Position numbers and translations under genes: made by a program. A DNA stretch of 64,000 nucleotides, taken from JAGOEF01 sp964511665 (lineage in GTDB: Bacteria; Bacteroidota; Bacteroidia; Bacteroidales; ML635J-15). The notes below the pieces were generated by a model. The model had not been told where the DNA came from and did no database searches. It saw only the letters and a program-made list of their open reading frames with translations. The DNA lies in assembly GCA_964511665.1 (NCBI GenBank), contig CAZEHA010000013.1, forward strand, positions 1-64,000, in the 5' to 3' direction. How positions within the stretch are numbered: the stretch's first letter is position 1; the number at the start of each line of letters is the position of its first letter. Shown one piece after another: positions 33,724-43,291 of this stretch.

Positions 33724-34251
33724 ATGAGAAATGCAATGATTCTTGTATTATGTATTTTTGTGCTGGGGTCTTGTTGTAACAGCAATTCTAATTGCGACAA
33801 GAAGAACACCGAAAATTGTGACTCAACGGCAACAGCTTGTTGCGAACATCCCGAAAATATGGTGATGGTTAATGAAATTCTTTCCGACCCCGACAATTAT
33901 GTCGACAAAGAAATATCGGTTTGTGGTATTGCTATTCATGTTTGCGAACATTCGGGCAAAAACCTTTTTGTAGCCGAGAATGCCGACGACGAAGACTATA
34001 TGGTTGCCCGTGCCGGCGAAGATTTGGTAAAATTCAACAAAGTATTAAATAATAAACACGTGATAGTTTCGGGTGTTTTTGTGAAATCGGAAGTTGAATC
34101 GATAGAAACCCACCACGACAAAGACGTGGTGTACTACTTGCTGGCCAATAAGGTTGAAGAGTGTAAGTGTGACGGAAAAAATGCAAAGAAATGCAAAGGA
34201 CACGATGGCAAAACAGGTTGCTGCAAAGGCACGGTAAAAGAAGAAAAGTAA
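33724..34251 (+). CDS. cysteine-rich lipoprotein with possible OB-fold and metal-binding tail
   Basis: 175 residues. Lipobox LGSC at residues 14-17, then clustered Cys (CCNSNSNCDKK, ACCEHP), a central domain of about 100 residues (VDKEISVCGIAIHVCEHSGKNLF, NKHVIVSGVF, VYYLLANKVEE) with OB-fold-like strand order, and a tail with Cys and His repeats (ECKCDGKNAKKCKGHDGK, CCKG). I infer metal binding from the Cys/His density; the fold is only suggestive. Separated by 22 nt from the preceding exported protein. Confidence 0.7.
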   Translation: MRNAMILVLCIFVLGSCCNSNSNCDKKNTENCDSTATACCEHPENMVMVNEILSDPDNYVDKEISVCGIAIHVCEHSGKNLFVAENADDEDYMVARAGEDLVKFNKVLNNKHVIVSGVFVKSEVESIETHHDKDVVYYLLANKVEECKCDGKNAKKCKGHDGKTGCCKGTVKEEK

Positions 34252-34269
34252 TTGATAAAGAAATAATTT

Positions 34270-34300
34270 AAAGACTCCGGAAATCAATTTCGGAGTCTTT
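34270..34300. terminator. bidirectional terminator between the Cys-rich lipoprotein and cca
   Basis: AAAGACTCCG (34270-34279) pairs with CGGAGTCTTT (34291-34300), with T-rich sequence after it and A-rich sequence before it; it ends both convergent genes. Confidence 0.88.
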
Positions 34301-34304
34301 TTTA

Positions 34305-35741
34305 TTATATGTGTTTTACCACCTTAAGATTTAGCTCCTCTCCTTTTTTGTACATATATGCAATTGCCTGATCGCGCCGGTTTTCAATCACTCCGTCGAG
34401 GATAGCATCTTTTATGGCATTTTTTATGTCGCCTACTGTTTTACAGGGCGATAGGCCAAATACTTCGATGATTTCTTCGCCGGTAACAGGGGGTTGAAAA
34501 TTCCGCAGTGCATCTTTCGCTTCAACTTCTTTAAGTTTTTCGCGTACCATTGCAAAATTCCTAAGGTAACGAGCCACTTTTTCGTCGTTCTTCGAGGTTA
34601 TATCGGCTTCGCAGAGCAACATTAAATCGTCGATATCGTTGCCGGCTTCGAACAATAACCTTCTGATTGCCGAATCGGTGACCTCTTCTTCAACCAGAGC
34701 AATGGGGCGCATATGTAAGCCGACCATTTTTTGAACATATTTCATTTTTTCGTTCAACGGCAGTTTTAACCGTTTGAATATATAGGGTATCATTTTTTCT
34801 CCCACAAAATTGTGAGCATGGAATGTCCACCCCTGCCCATCGATAAACTTTTTTGTTGCAGGTTTGGCTATGTCGTGAAGCAGGGCCGACCACCGAAGCC
34901 ATAAGTCGTCGGTGTTTCTCGACAATTTATCGAGTACCTGAAGGGTATGGTAAAAATTATCCTTATGGCCAATTCCCCGTTGCACTTCTACTCCCGCCAA
35001 CGCATCAAGTTCAGGAAAAACGAGTTGCAAAAGGCCGGTTTGTTTCAGCAAAACAAAACCAATCGAAGGTTGGGGCGACAGAATAATTTTATTTAGTTCA
35101 ACATGAATTCTTTCTTGGGTTATTATTTCTATTCTTTGTTTGTTTTTGCTTATTGCTTCAAAGGTATCGCGATGTAAACTAAACCCCAGTTGTGTTGCAA
35201 ATCGAATAGCACGAAGCATTCGAAGCGGATCGTCAGAAAAGGTAATATCGGGGTCGAGAGGAGTTCTTATTATTTTATCCTCGATATCTTTTACTCCACC
35301 AAAAGGATCGATAAGCTCGCCGAAATTGTAGTGGTTCAGGCTCACTGCTAATGCATTGATAGTAAAGTCGCGGCGGTTTTGGTCATCGATTAAACTGCCG
35401 GGACTAACCAACGGATTTCGCGATTCGCGATGGTACGATTCCGACCTTGCGCCCACAAATTCGTATTCTGTGTTGGAATAGTGAAACATGGCTGTGCCAT
35501 AGGTTTTAAAAACAGCAATCTTATGTATTCCCAACAAATCAGCCAGCGCTTTGGCAAATTCAATCCCATTCCCGGTCACTACTATGTCGATATCTTGCTT
35601 TGCAGGGCGCTGCATAATGGCATCGCGCACCCATCCACCCACCAAATATACTTCAATGCCCATGTGAGCAGCAAGTTCACCGGCTTTTCTGAAAAGGGTG
35701 TTATCGAGTAATTGGGGCGAGTCGGAAAAAGCTGCTATCAT
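34305..35741 (-). CDS. cca: CCA-adding tRNA nucleotidyltransferase with HD domain
   Basis: 478 residues. Nucleotidyltransferase head: VYLVGGWVRDAIMQR, QDIDIVV (the DxD pair), RRDFTINAL, then RMLRAIRFATQLGF in the neck; HD domain about 255-340 with HDIAK. It adds or repairs CCA on tRNA 3' ends. Start ATG at 35741. Divergent from thioredoxin with a 63-bp gap; a TATTTTTG -7-like box sits on the minus strand at 35782-35789. Confidence 0.93.
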   Translation of the reverse strand: MIAAFSDSPQLLDNTLFRKAGELAAHMGIEVYLVGGWVRDAIMQRPAKQDIDIVVTGNGIEFAKALADLLGIHKIAVFKTYGTAMFHYSNTEYEFVGARSESYHRESRNPLVSPGSLIDDQNRRDFTINALAVSLNHYNFGELIDPFGGVKDIEDKIIRTPLDPDITFSDDPLRMLRAIRFATQLGFSLHRDTFEAISKNKQRIEIITQERIHVELNKIILSPQPSIGFVLLKQTGLLQLVFPELDALAGVEVQRGIGHKDNFYHTLQVLDKLSRNTDDLWLRWSALLHDIAKPATKKFIDGQGWTFHAHNFVGEKMIPYIFKRLKLPLNEKMKYVQKMVGLHMRPIALVEEEVTDSAIRRLLFEAGNDIDDLMLLCEADITSKNDEKVARYLRNFAMVREKLKEVEAKDALRNFQPPVTGEEIIEVFGLSPCKTVGDIKNAIKDAILDGVIENRRDQAIAYMYKKGEELNLKVVKHI

Positions 35742-35804
35742 CTATTGAACAATTTTAATGATCGTCTGTTTTAAGAGCATACAAAAATATAAAACTTTAA
35801 AGAA

Positions 35805-36170
35805 ATGGCAGAACATTTGAACAAACAAAGCTTCATCGAAAAAGTTTTCGATTACGAAAACGAAAACCAATGGAAATTCAAGGGCAGTAAACCTGCTTTG
35901 GTCGATTTTTATGCCGATTGGTGCGGCCCTTGCAAAATGGTTGGTCCGGTTGTAGATGAACTAAGCAAAGATTACAACGGCTTAATCGATTTTTATAAAA
36001 TCGACACCGAAGCTGAACAAGAACTGGCATCGGTTTTTGGAATAAGAAGTATTCCTTCGCTACTGTTTATTCCCGTTGAAGGTCAGCCGCAGATGGCAGC
36101 CGGAGCACTACCCAAAAATGCATTCGAGGAAGCATTTAAAGACATTTTTCAAATTGAAAAACCTGCCTGA
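35805..36170 (+). CDS. thioredoxin
   Basis: 121 residues. Redox motif WCGPCKM within FYADWCGPCK, cis-Pro in RSIPSLLF and the usual beta-alpha layout; no signal peptide, so cytoplasmic. An N-terminal extension of about 25 residues compared with E. coli TrxA (MAEHLNKQSFIEKVFDYENE) is common in Bacteroidota. General disulfide reductase. Single-gene unit with its own terminator. Confidence 0.94.
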   Translation: MAEHLNKQSFIEKVFDYENENQWKFKGSKPALVDFYADWCGPCKMVGPVVDELSKDYNGLIDFYKIDTEAEQELASVFGIRSIPSLLFIPVEGQPQMAAGALPKNAFEEAFKDIFQIEKPA

Positions 36171-36204
36171 TTCTTCCTATTGTATTCTGATACTTGGTTA
36201 ATTG

Positions 36205-36234
36205 AAGCGTTTGCGATTTGCAGACGCTTTTTTT
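36205..36234 (+). terminator. terminator after thioredoxin
   Basis: AAGCGT (36205-36210) with ACGCTT (36224-36229), supported by inner TGC/GCA pairs, then T7. Confidence 0.8.
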
Positions 36235-36290
36235 GCTGGCCAATACACTCTCCATAGTTTTATTGATATATTTGTAAAAAGCTTTACCTC

Positions 36291-37586
36291 ATGAGATTGA
36301 TTTATTGGTTTTTGTTAATGGCTATGGCTACCGATTTAGTCGCACAAAGTTTTACCTCTTACTTCACGGGCAATACCAACAATGTTACCACCCAATCCGC
36401 CGGAGGCGTTTGCATGATGGGTGGGGCTAGCGAGAACGATAATGCCATGCGTTGGTTTCTTCAACAGGCCAACGGAGGAGATGTACTTGTGTTAAGAGCC
36501 AGCGGCAGCGATGGATATAACAATTACCTCTATTCCGAATTAGATGTAGATGTAAACTCTGTTGAAACCATTGTATTTCATTCGGCAGAAGCAAGCAACG
36601 ATTTCTATGTACAAATGCGTATCAATCAGGCTGAGGCCATCTGGTTTGCCGGAGGCGATCAGTGGAATTATGTGCAATATTGGAAAGACAGTCCGGTGGA
36701 AACAGCAATTAACCAAGCTATTTTTGAACGCAATGTTGTTATTGGTGGCACCAGCGCAGGTATGGCGATTCTTGGCAGTCATTATTTCTCGGCCCAAAAT
36801 GGCAGCATTATTTCTGCTACAGCTCTTATGAATCCTTATCACAACAGCTTAAGTATTGGCGCTGATGATTTTTTACATATTAATGCTTTGCAAAACACCA
36901 TTACCGACACGCACTACGATAACCCCGACCGCAGAGGAAGGCATGTTTGTTTTATGGCTAGAATGTTTACTGATTACGGTATCGATGCATTAGGAATAGC
37001 CTGCGACGAATATACAGCGGTGTGTTTGCAAGATGGAATCGCCCGGGTGTTTGGCAGCTATCCTACCTACGACGATAATGCCTATTTTATTCAATCTAAT
37101 TGCGAACTGAACAATCGTAGTCCCGAATTATGTATTTCAGGGCAACCTCTTACCTGGAATAGAGACGGCAAAGCACTCAGGGTATATAGAGTGAAAGGCA
37201 CCTCGAATGGTGATAACTTTTTTGAATGGAGCAACCTATATACCGAAACAGGTGGAGGAGAATGGCTATATTGGTATGTAAACAACGGTATTTTTTACGA
37301 AACTCAGGGAGAAGGCTACAATTGCAACCTTGCTACACCGCCAGCAATTTCGAATACGTATTTTACAGTATATCCCAACCCCGCAAACGATTTCATCGAA
37401 ATAGGTGCTGCAACAAGTGTTTGTAGTGAACTAAGCATATTTGATGTGCAATCGAACACATGTTGCGCATACAAAAATGTGAATTCAGGTGACATTATTG
37501 ATATTAAAGCATTACTTCCCGGAATATATGTTATTCATTGTAAATCAAGCAATAATGTTTACGTAAAACGATTTGTAAAACAATGA
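36291..37586 (+). CDS. secreted S51 (cyanophycinase-like) peptidase with T9SS sorting domain
   Basis: 431 residues. Signal peptide about 1-18. Class I amidotransferase-like fold of peptidase family S51: GGVCMMGGASENDNAM, WFAGGDQWNYV, the nucleophile Ser in VIGGTSAGMAI, and HICFMAR-like region RRGRHVCFMARM holding the candidate His. A C-terminal type A sorting domain starts FTVYPNPANDF. Family members cleave after Asp/Glu-type or isopeptide bonds (cyanophycin); the true substrate of secreted forms is unknown. Followed with a 4-nt overlap by an outer-membrane-like protein. A -7 box TATATTTG lies at 36267-36274. Confidence 0.85.
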   Translation: MRLIYWFLLMAMATDLVAQSFTSYFTGNTNNVTTQSAGGVCMMGGASENDNAMRWFLQQANGGDVLVLRASGSDGYNNYLYSELDVDVNSVETIVFHSAEASNDFYVQMRINQAEAIWFAGGDQWNYVQYWKDSPVETAINQAIFERNVVIGGTSAGMAILGSHYFSAQNGSIISATALMNPYHNSLSIGADDFLHINALQNTITDTHYDNPDRRGRHVCFMARMFTDYGIDALGIACDEYTAVCLQDGIARVFGSYPTYDDNAYFIQSNCELNNRSPELCISGQPLTWNRDGKALRVYRVKGTSNGDNFFEWSNLYTETGGGEWLYWYVNNGIFYETQGEGYNCNLATPPAISNTYFTVYPNPANDFIEIGAATSVCSELSIFDVQSNTCCAYKNVNSGDIIDIKALLPGIYVIHCKSSNNVYVKRFVKQ

Positions 37587-38224
37587 AAACAAGAATGAGA
37601 AACTCCATATTAACTTGTTTGTGTTGCCTTCTTTTTGCTGGCACAACCAATGCTCAAACCCGTATTGGATTGTATGGTGGTTATCTTGATTATCCTGGTA
37701 TTTCGCTTGAACAATATGTAACGCCGCGATATAGTGTAGAACTAGGCACATCGTTTAAAACCAAGCTTGGCATGGTTTATTATGGCGACAGCATTCGCGG
37801 ACAGCGTTATAATATCTTATTCATAAATGCAGCACTAATGAAAGACTTCGCAAAAAAAGAGCGACACGGTTTTTCAGCAGGGGTGTATTTGCGCTATTAT
37901 CAAACACACGGATTCATAACCAATATAAACGAAATCACTCAGTACCAAGCCTATGTAGCCGATTCTTTGTATCACGTTCGCTGGCAAAAAGAGCATAAAG
38001 TTTCTATAGGTCTGCAGGCAAGCTATTGGTATCGGTTCGATTCAGGTCTATCATTCGCTGTAACTTTAGGCATTGGTGGATCTCCCGGCTTTGCATATTG
38101 GCGACATCGTAAATATTTGGAGCTTCCCGATGAAACTGCTCTTTTTGGAAGCAACGATTTTATTGGAATGTTCAATCACATAAGTGGTATTGGGCGACTT
38201 ACAATAGCTTACACATTCCGTTGA
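37583..38224 (+). CDS. probable outer-membrane beta-barrel protein of unknown function
   Basis: 213 residues, signal peptide about 1-24 (ILTCLCCLLFAGTTNAQ), then alternating aromatic/polar strands (TRIGLYGGYLDYPG, SVELGTSFKTKLGMVYYG, HGFSAGVYLRYYQT, VSIGLQASYWYRFDSG) ending in a Phe-containing last strand GRLTIAYTFR, as expected for an outer-membrane barrel. Overlaps the S51 peptidase stop by 4 nt, so expression is coupled. No family recognised. Confidence 0.7.
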   Translation: MKTRMRNSILTCLCCLLFAGTTNAQTRIGLYGGYLDYPGISLEQYVTPRYSVELGTSFKTKLGMVYYGDSIRGQRYNILFINAALMKDFAKKERHGFSAGVYLRYYQTHGFITNINEITQYQAYVADSLYHVRWQKEHKVSIGLQASYWYRFDSGLSFAVTLGIGGSPGFAYWRHRKYLELPDETALFGSNDFIGMFNHISGIGRLTIAYTFR

Positions 38225-38240
38225 TTACAAAAAGCTCCTG

Positions 38241-39077
38241 CTAACGGTGTTTTCGGGCTTTCGATCCGGCAGGCTTATTGTTTACGGGTTCCGGTTTAGG
38301 CTTCCTGAAAACCAATAGCAGTCCAATAATTACAAAAGGAATGCTAAGCAATTGCCCCATATCTAGTGGTAGTGTCCATCCCGAAAACTCAATCTGCGAT
38401 TCTTTGGTAAATTCGATGACGAATCGGAAAACAAACAGAATAATAAGAAACCAACCTAGAAAAACTCCTTCTATCCATTTGTCTTTCTTCTTGTTGAACA
38501 GCCAAAGCATCGCGAAAAAACAAAAGAAATAGAATATTCCCTCATACAGCTGTGTGGGGTGTCGGGGAAGTAGATCGGCTTTTGCAAAAACAAATGCCCA
38601 TGGCATTTGGGTAGGGATACCATATATTTCGGAATTCATCAGATTCCCTATCCTCACAAAACTACCGGCAAGCAGCACTATTGCTGCCACTCTGTCGAGA
38701 ATATGCAAATAATTGTATTTATACTTGCGGCAAAATAAAGCCAGTGCTATCAAAATTCCTGCGGCACCTCCATGGCTGGCAAGGCCTCCCTCCCACACTT
38801 TCAAGATTTCTACAGGATTGCTCAGATAATGCACAGGGTTATAAAACAAGCAGTGCCCCAACCTAAGACCAATTACTACCCCTACTATAACATAAATAGC
38901 CAACACGTCGATGCGTTGCTGTGTCCACGATTCTTTCTTTAGCATATGTGCAAGTACCAGATACGACAGCAAAAAGCCTGTGGCAAGCAGTAATCCGTAC
39001 CAGCGAATGCCCCTTCCTGCTATTTCGAAAATCACAGGATCGGGACTCCATTGAATATAAGTAAATATTGACAGCAT
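38241..39077 (-). CDS. lgt: prolipoprotein diacylglyceryl transferase
   Basis: Start set at the ATG at 39077 (MLSIFTYIQWSPDPVIF); the longer frame would run into rarA. 278 residues, seven transmembrane segments. Signatures: RWYGLLLATGF, GLRLGHCLFY, HGGAAG, VRIGNLMNSEIYG (the Lgt signature) and HPTQLYEGIF. It transfers diacylglycerol to the lipobox Cys, the first step for the lipoproteins seen in this window. Basic C-terminal tail (KPAGSKARKHR). Confidence 0.95.
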   Translation of the reverse strand: MLSIFTYIQWSPDPVIFEIAGRGIRWYGLLLATGFLLSYLVLAHMLKKESWTQQRIDVLAIYVIVGVVIGLRLGHCLFYNPVHYLSNPVEILKVWEGGLASHGGAAGILIALALFCRKYKYNYLHILDRVAAIVLLAGSFVRIGNLMNSEIYGIPTQMPWAFVFAKADLLPRHPTQLYEGIFYFFCFFAMLWLFNKKKDKWIEGVFLGWFLIILFVFRFVIEFTKESQIEFSGWTLPLDMGQLLSIPFVIIGLLLVFRKPKPEPVNNKPAGSKARKHR

Positions 39078-39144
39078 TCGAAAAACATTATTAATTTTAG
39101 CTTCCAAATATACCGACAATTGCGACAGAAAAAAAAAGTATTTC

Positions 39145-40422
39145 ATGAATAATATCCCTTTAGCAGAACGCTTACGCCCCAACAACTTCGACACGTTTGC
39201 CGGTCAGCAGCATCTGGTTGGCAGCAATGCTCCGCTACGCCTTATGATAGAATCGGGTACAATTCCTTCGATGATATTGTGGGGGCCTCCCGGGGTTGGT
39301 AAAACAACCCTGGCTCAAATTATTTCGAAACTTACGAAGCGAAAATTCTTTACTTTGTCGGCTGTGAACAGTGGAGTAAAAGATGTACGCGAAGTAATTG
39401 CAAATGCCCGCGAGCAACATCTTTTTGCATCGGGTTCTGCCATATTGTTTATCGATGAAATACACCGTTTTAGCAAGTCGCAGCAAGACTCGTTACTGGG
39501 CGCTGTTGAAGACGGAACCATTACACTGATAGGTGCAACTACCGAAAACCCTTCGTTCGAAGTAATCACTCCGCTTCTATCGCGCTGTCAGGTATATGTG
39601 CTTGAACCCCTAGGCACAGAAGACCTTAGTAAACTTACACATAAAGCGTTTGAAGCACTAAAAGAAACTTTCAACAAATCGTTTAGTTTGGTTGAAACCG
39701 ATGCCTTGTTTCGCTTTGCAGGAGGAGATGCACGCAAACTGTATAATATTATTGAATTGCTGGCCAATGCCGATAGCTCGGTAAATATTGTTATAAACAA
39801 CGAAATTGTAAGCAAGGTGTTGCAAAAGCACATAGCCCTGTACGATAAAGGAGGTGAACAGCACTACGATGTGATTTCGGCATTTATTAAGTCTGTTCGT
39901 GGCTCCGACCCCAATGCAGCGGTGTATTGGCTGGCCCGTATGCTCGAAGGAGGCGAAGACATCCTTTTTATTGCCCGTAGGTTGATAGTGTTAGCGGCCG
40001 AAGATATTGGACTTGCCAATCCAAATGCTTTGCTTATGGCCAACACCTGTTTCGATGCAGTGCATAAGCTGGGGATGCCCGAAGCCAGAATTATTCTTTC
40101 GGAATGCACTATTTATTTGGCCTGTTCGGCAAAAAGCAATTCGGCATACCTTGCTATCGATAAAGCCTTAAGCGAAGTAAGAACAAGCATGGCACACCCC
40201 GTTCCGCTACATCTGCGTAATGCACCAACACACCTGATGAAAAACCTGAATTATGGTGCCGATTACCTATATCCGCACGATTTCGACATCCATTTCACAA
40301 CACAGGAATACATGCCCGATGCACTAAAAAATACCCGTTTCTATCAACCTGCCGATAACGAAAGAGAAAAAGAACAATTGCGCAGAATGAAACAGTATTG
40401 GAATGACAAGTACAATTATTAG
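39145..40422 (+). CDS. rarA: replication-associated recombination protein A (AAA+ ATPase)
   Basis: 425 residues. N-terminal PLAERLRPNNFDTFAGQQHL, Walker A GPPGVGKTT, Walker B ILFIDEIHRF, sensor 1 LIGATTENPSF, arginine finger LLSRC, then the MgsA/WHIP C-terminal domain (YDVISAFIKSVRGSDPNAAVYWLARM, PVPLHLRNAPT). It acts at stalled replication forks. Convergent with the AddB-like gene, with only 11 bp between stops and no visible terminator. Confidence 0.95.
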   Translation: MNNIPLAERLRPNNFDTFAGQQHLVGSNAPLRLMIESGTIPSMILWGPPGVGKTTLAQIISKLTKRKFFTLSAVNSGVKDVREVIANAREQHLFASGSAILFIDEIHRFSKSQQDSLLGAVEDGTITLIGATTENPSFEVITPLLSRCQVYVLEPLGTEDLSKLTHKAFEALKETFNKSFSLVETDALFRFAGGDARKLYNIIELLANADSSVNIVINNEIVSKVLQKHIALYDKGGEQHYDVISAFIKSVRGSDPNAAVYWLARMLEGGEDILFIARRLIVLAAEDIGLANPNALLMANTCFDAVHKLGMPEARIILSECTIYLACSAKSNSAYLAIDKALSEVRTSMAHPVPLHLRNAPTHLMKNLNYGADYLYPHDFDIHFTTQEYMPDALKNTRFYQPADNEREKEQLRRMKQYWNDKYNY

Positions 40423-40433
40423 TTTGGTTTCAA

Positions 40434-43289
40434 TTATACTGTGTGACAAATCTGCGAAAAAGCACAATATTGACATTTTTTTTCGGACGGTGCCTGCGAA
40501 AAATGAATATCTCGATTCAATATTTCTTCAATTAAATCGCGTAGCCTTGCTAAGAAAAGCGTATGCAATTCATCGTTGTACCACAGCACAGGCTCTTTGT
40601 CGAAATAGATGTGTGTGTCGGTTTCTCCAAATAAATCGGTGAGCGAGAGTATTGCAGGTTGCAGCTTTTTATCATACATCCCATTTATCTGCAGCATCAT
40701 GCAATATATCATTACCTGAAACATGTAATCTGGTTGGTTGTCGCGCTTTCTTTCGAAGAGTTGATAAAGGTCTTTTGCTTTCTTTGTTGCTTTTCCAGTT
40801 TTGTAGTCGAGCACCCGGATAACACCCGAAATTTGATCGATTCGGTCGACAACTGCCTTCAGGTGTACTGTTTGCGATGTTGTTCCCTCTGTTAGACAGA
40901 AGTTGGTCTCCACTGTTTTTTCGAGCCCCAGCAATTTTTCGGGTTTGTTGCGGTTATCGTAACCCAGTGTTTGTAGTATATAACCTAAAACAATTTCGAA
41001 AAATAAACGATATTTTCCGGTAAGAGAATCGATACTCTCAAAATCGGTTTTATATACATTGTTAAACTCAGTTAGCAACACTTTGTGAATGGCCTCCCTG
41101 TTTGATAAAAGAGTTTTAAAATCGGTTGTGGTTTGCAGGTTCGATATTGAAAGCAATGGCTTGTACAGGGTGTTCATGCTATTGTGAAAAATAACACCAA
41201 AATGTTTGGCTTCAATTTCCTCGTCGATGTTTTCGGGTTCTTTCACTCCCACAATGGCACTCAAATAAAATGCAAACGGACACTTCAGGTACATATTCAA
41301 CACACTGGCCGACAATTTTTTCGACGGCATATTGCCCGATACCAGTCTCTGCAGATATTCAAGCATGGCTGCATCTTTTTTCACTTCGATTACATTTCGC
41401 TTGCCGGCAACAATATTGTATTGAATATGGTGGAAAGGCATATTGTGAAACAATTCATACTGCAACTGATACAGAAAACGTGACTTTTCGCCCCCTCCCA
41501 CATCTTTTGATGCCATTTTATAAACCAGACAAATAGTTTCGGCTCGTTGCAAAAGACGGTAAAAATAGTAGGAATACAGCGAGTCGACATGTTCGCGCGA
41601 CGGCAAGCGGCATGCATATCTCAGATTGGCTGGTATAAACGATGGAGAAAGACCTGCTTTGGGTAGCATCCCTTCGTTGAGCGAAAGAACAATAATGTTT
41701 TTAAAGTCGAGAAGCCGGGTCTCAAGAAGCCCCAACAACTGCATGCCTTGTAATGGCTCGCCCTCAAAGGGAAGCAGTGTGGTTTTCAATATTTGGTCGA
41801 TAAGGTGTAAATACAACGCAATACCCGTAAATGGCACCTTCTCGCGCTTTATAACAAGCTGAAGCTGCAACACCGATTTATACAAGCAATATAATATCTC
41901 CCGCTGCATAAGCTTCTCGTAATCAGATTCATCAAATTCTTGTTGAAGTACTTTTTCCAATAGCTTAAGCAAATAGTTGCCCATGGAATCTACATCGTTT
42001 CCTGCGTAATGAAATAATAATGGCAAGTCTCCCTTTCCCGAAAAGAATGCTTCATCGATATAACTGATATTATTTCGAAAAATGCTGTCAACAAGCCCCT
42101 GAGTATCGTTATACAGCCATTGTGTAATACGATGGTTGAGTAAGGATAGCACATATTTGTGATAAAATTTGGCAGACGAACCTGATTTAAGCTTCTGTTG
42201 CATCAGTAACACATTGCGGAACCATGCCACTGCTTCGCTGTTGTTGATGGCGAAACCCATCGAAACATTAAAGGCTCCGGCTTCTTCGGGAATGCTGTGT
42301 AGCAGCAGAGGCAACAGGTCCTCGTTACCAAGAATAAGAGCAGTTTCTTCAGGCCTGAATTCGGGTTGTGCCATTGACGATGCCAGATATTCACCTGCAA
42401 ATTTAACCTGAGCCACATTTGAAGGAGCTGCAATACATTGAATATGTGGCATTCGGGTTCGTAAATCGGTTATTTCGGCGTTAAAATCGTCGGGCATTGC
42501 AAAAGTCTTTACATTATCTCTGAGGAACAGACCCGCTTCATGGTGTGGGTTCGAAATATACCAATGATCGATATCCCAGAAGAACAAGGCTTTGCGTTGT
42601 TTTTTTAGTTCCTCAAAAACCAGTTGTTCGCATTTAGTAAGCACATTGAACCCTGCAAAACAATAGATTTGTGAGTCATCAATCGCTCGCGGGTTTTCGG
42701 CTATGTCTCTAAATATCATGCCCTGTGTTCCTAAATTTCGAGCTTTAAGCGTTGTGCGATGCTGAGTATATAAATCAGATAACACTGCCCATGTTTCGAG
42801 AAAGTTCTCTTTTTCGCCTGAACTTTTCGATTGCAAAATACTAGCCCAGAAACTGCGTAACAAGTCGCTGTCGATATCATATTCGCTTTCGAATTGCTCG
42901 TCGATTTGTTTTAGATCGCTAACATTTGTAAATATCTGTCGTGCATCGGCCATATATTTGTCGATGTCATCAAAGTCTGATAACATAATTTTACCCCAGG
43001 CATAAAACTGGTCGAAGCTTTCGGGGTTTTGTTTCAGACTGCAATATTCGTTATACAGCACTACAAGTGCCGTAAGTTCATCGGTATCCTGTAATGGCGA
43101 TTGTTTCTCGAAAAAGCTGCTAATTGATTCTATGCGTGGTGCCCATGTCGGTTTTTTGATGTTTTCGACAAGATATTTGCGAAAATACAATGCCGGACGT
43201 GCATTCGGAAATACGATGCAAAGACTGCTAAGGTCATCGGAATAGGTTTCGAACAGATAATCGCATATTTGTTTCAGAAATGGTTTCAT
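40434..43289 (-). CDS. AddB-like PD-(D/E)XK nuclease family protein
   Basis: 951 residues. The N-terminal LCIVFPNARPALYFRKYL lies where AddB has a Walker A but contains no GxxGxGKT/S, so helicase activity is likely lost. The middle shows degenerate UvrD-like motifs (LSLNEGMLPKAGL). The C-terminal nuclease has the start LSASVLNMYLKCPFAFYL, FHNSMN, and the PD-(D/E)XK core VLDYKTGK; four Cys (CPFAF plus CQYCAFSQIC) match the Fe-S cluster of AddB nucleases. Expected role: double-strand break end processing with an AddA helicase, which is not adjacent here. Last gene of the aroBAC operon, 2 nt after aroC. Confidence 0.85.
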   Translation of the reverse strand: MKPFLKQICDYLFETYSDDLSSLCIVFPNARPALYFRKYLVENIKKPTWAPRIESISSFFEKQSPLQDTDELTALVVLYNEYCSLKQNPESFDQFYAWGKIMLSDFDDIDKYMADARQIFTNVSDLKQIDEQFESEYDIDSDLLRSFWASILQSKSSGEKENFLETWAVLSDLYTQHRTTLKARNLGTQGMIFRDIAENPRAIDDSQIYCFAGFNVLTKCEQLVFEELKKQRKALFFWDIDHWYISNPHHEAGLFLRDNVKTFAMPDDFNAEITDLRTRMPHIQCIAAPSNVAQVKFAGEYLASSMAQPEFRPEETALILGNEDLLPLLLHSIPEEAGAFNVSMGFAINNSEAVAWFRNVLLMQQKLKSGSSAKFYHKYVLSLLNHRITQWLYNDTQGLVDSIFRNNISYIDEAFFSGKGDLPLLFHYAGNDVDSMGNYLLKLLEKVLQQEFDESDYEKLMQREILYCLYKSVLQLQLVIKREKVPFTGIALYLHLIDQILKTTLLPFEGEPLQGMQLLGLLETRLLDFKNIIVLSLNEGMLPKAGLSPSFIPANLRYACRLPSREHVDSLYSYYFYRLLQRAETICLVYKMASKDVGGGEKSRFLYQLQYELFHNMPFHHIQYNIVAGKRNVIEVKKDAAMLEYLQRLVSGNMPSKKLSASVLNMYLKCPFAFYLSAIVGVKEPENIDEEIEAKHFGVIFHNSMNTLYKPLLSISNLQTTTDFKTLLSNREAIHKVLLTEFNNVYKTDFESIDSLTGKYRLFFEIVLGYILQTLGYDNRNKPEKLLGLEKTVETNFCLTEGTTSQTVHLKAVVDRIDQISGVIRVLDYKTGKATKKAKDLYQLFERKRDNQPDYMFQVMIYCMMLQINGMYDKKLQPAILSLTDLFGETDTHIYFDKEPVLWYNDELHTLFLARLRDLIEEILNRDIHFSQAPSEKKCQYCAFSQICHTV

Positions 43290-43291
43290 AG

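Noticed and set aside
39078..39194. N-terminal extension of Lgt
   Set aside because: It would overlap the divergent rarA coding region; the canonical Lgt start is the ATG at 39077.
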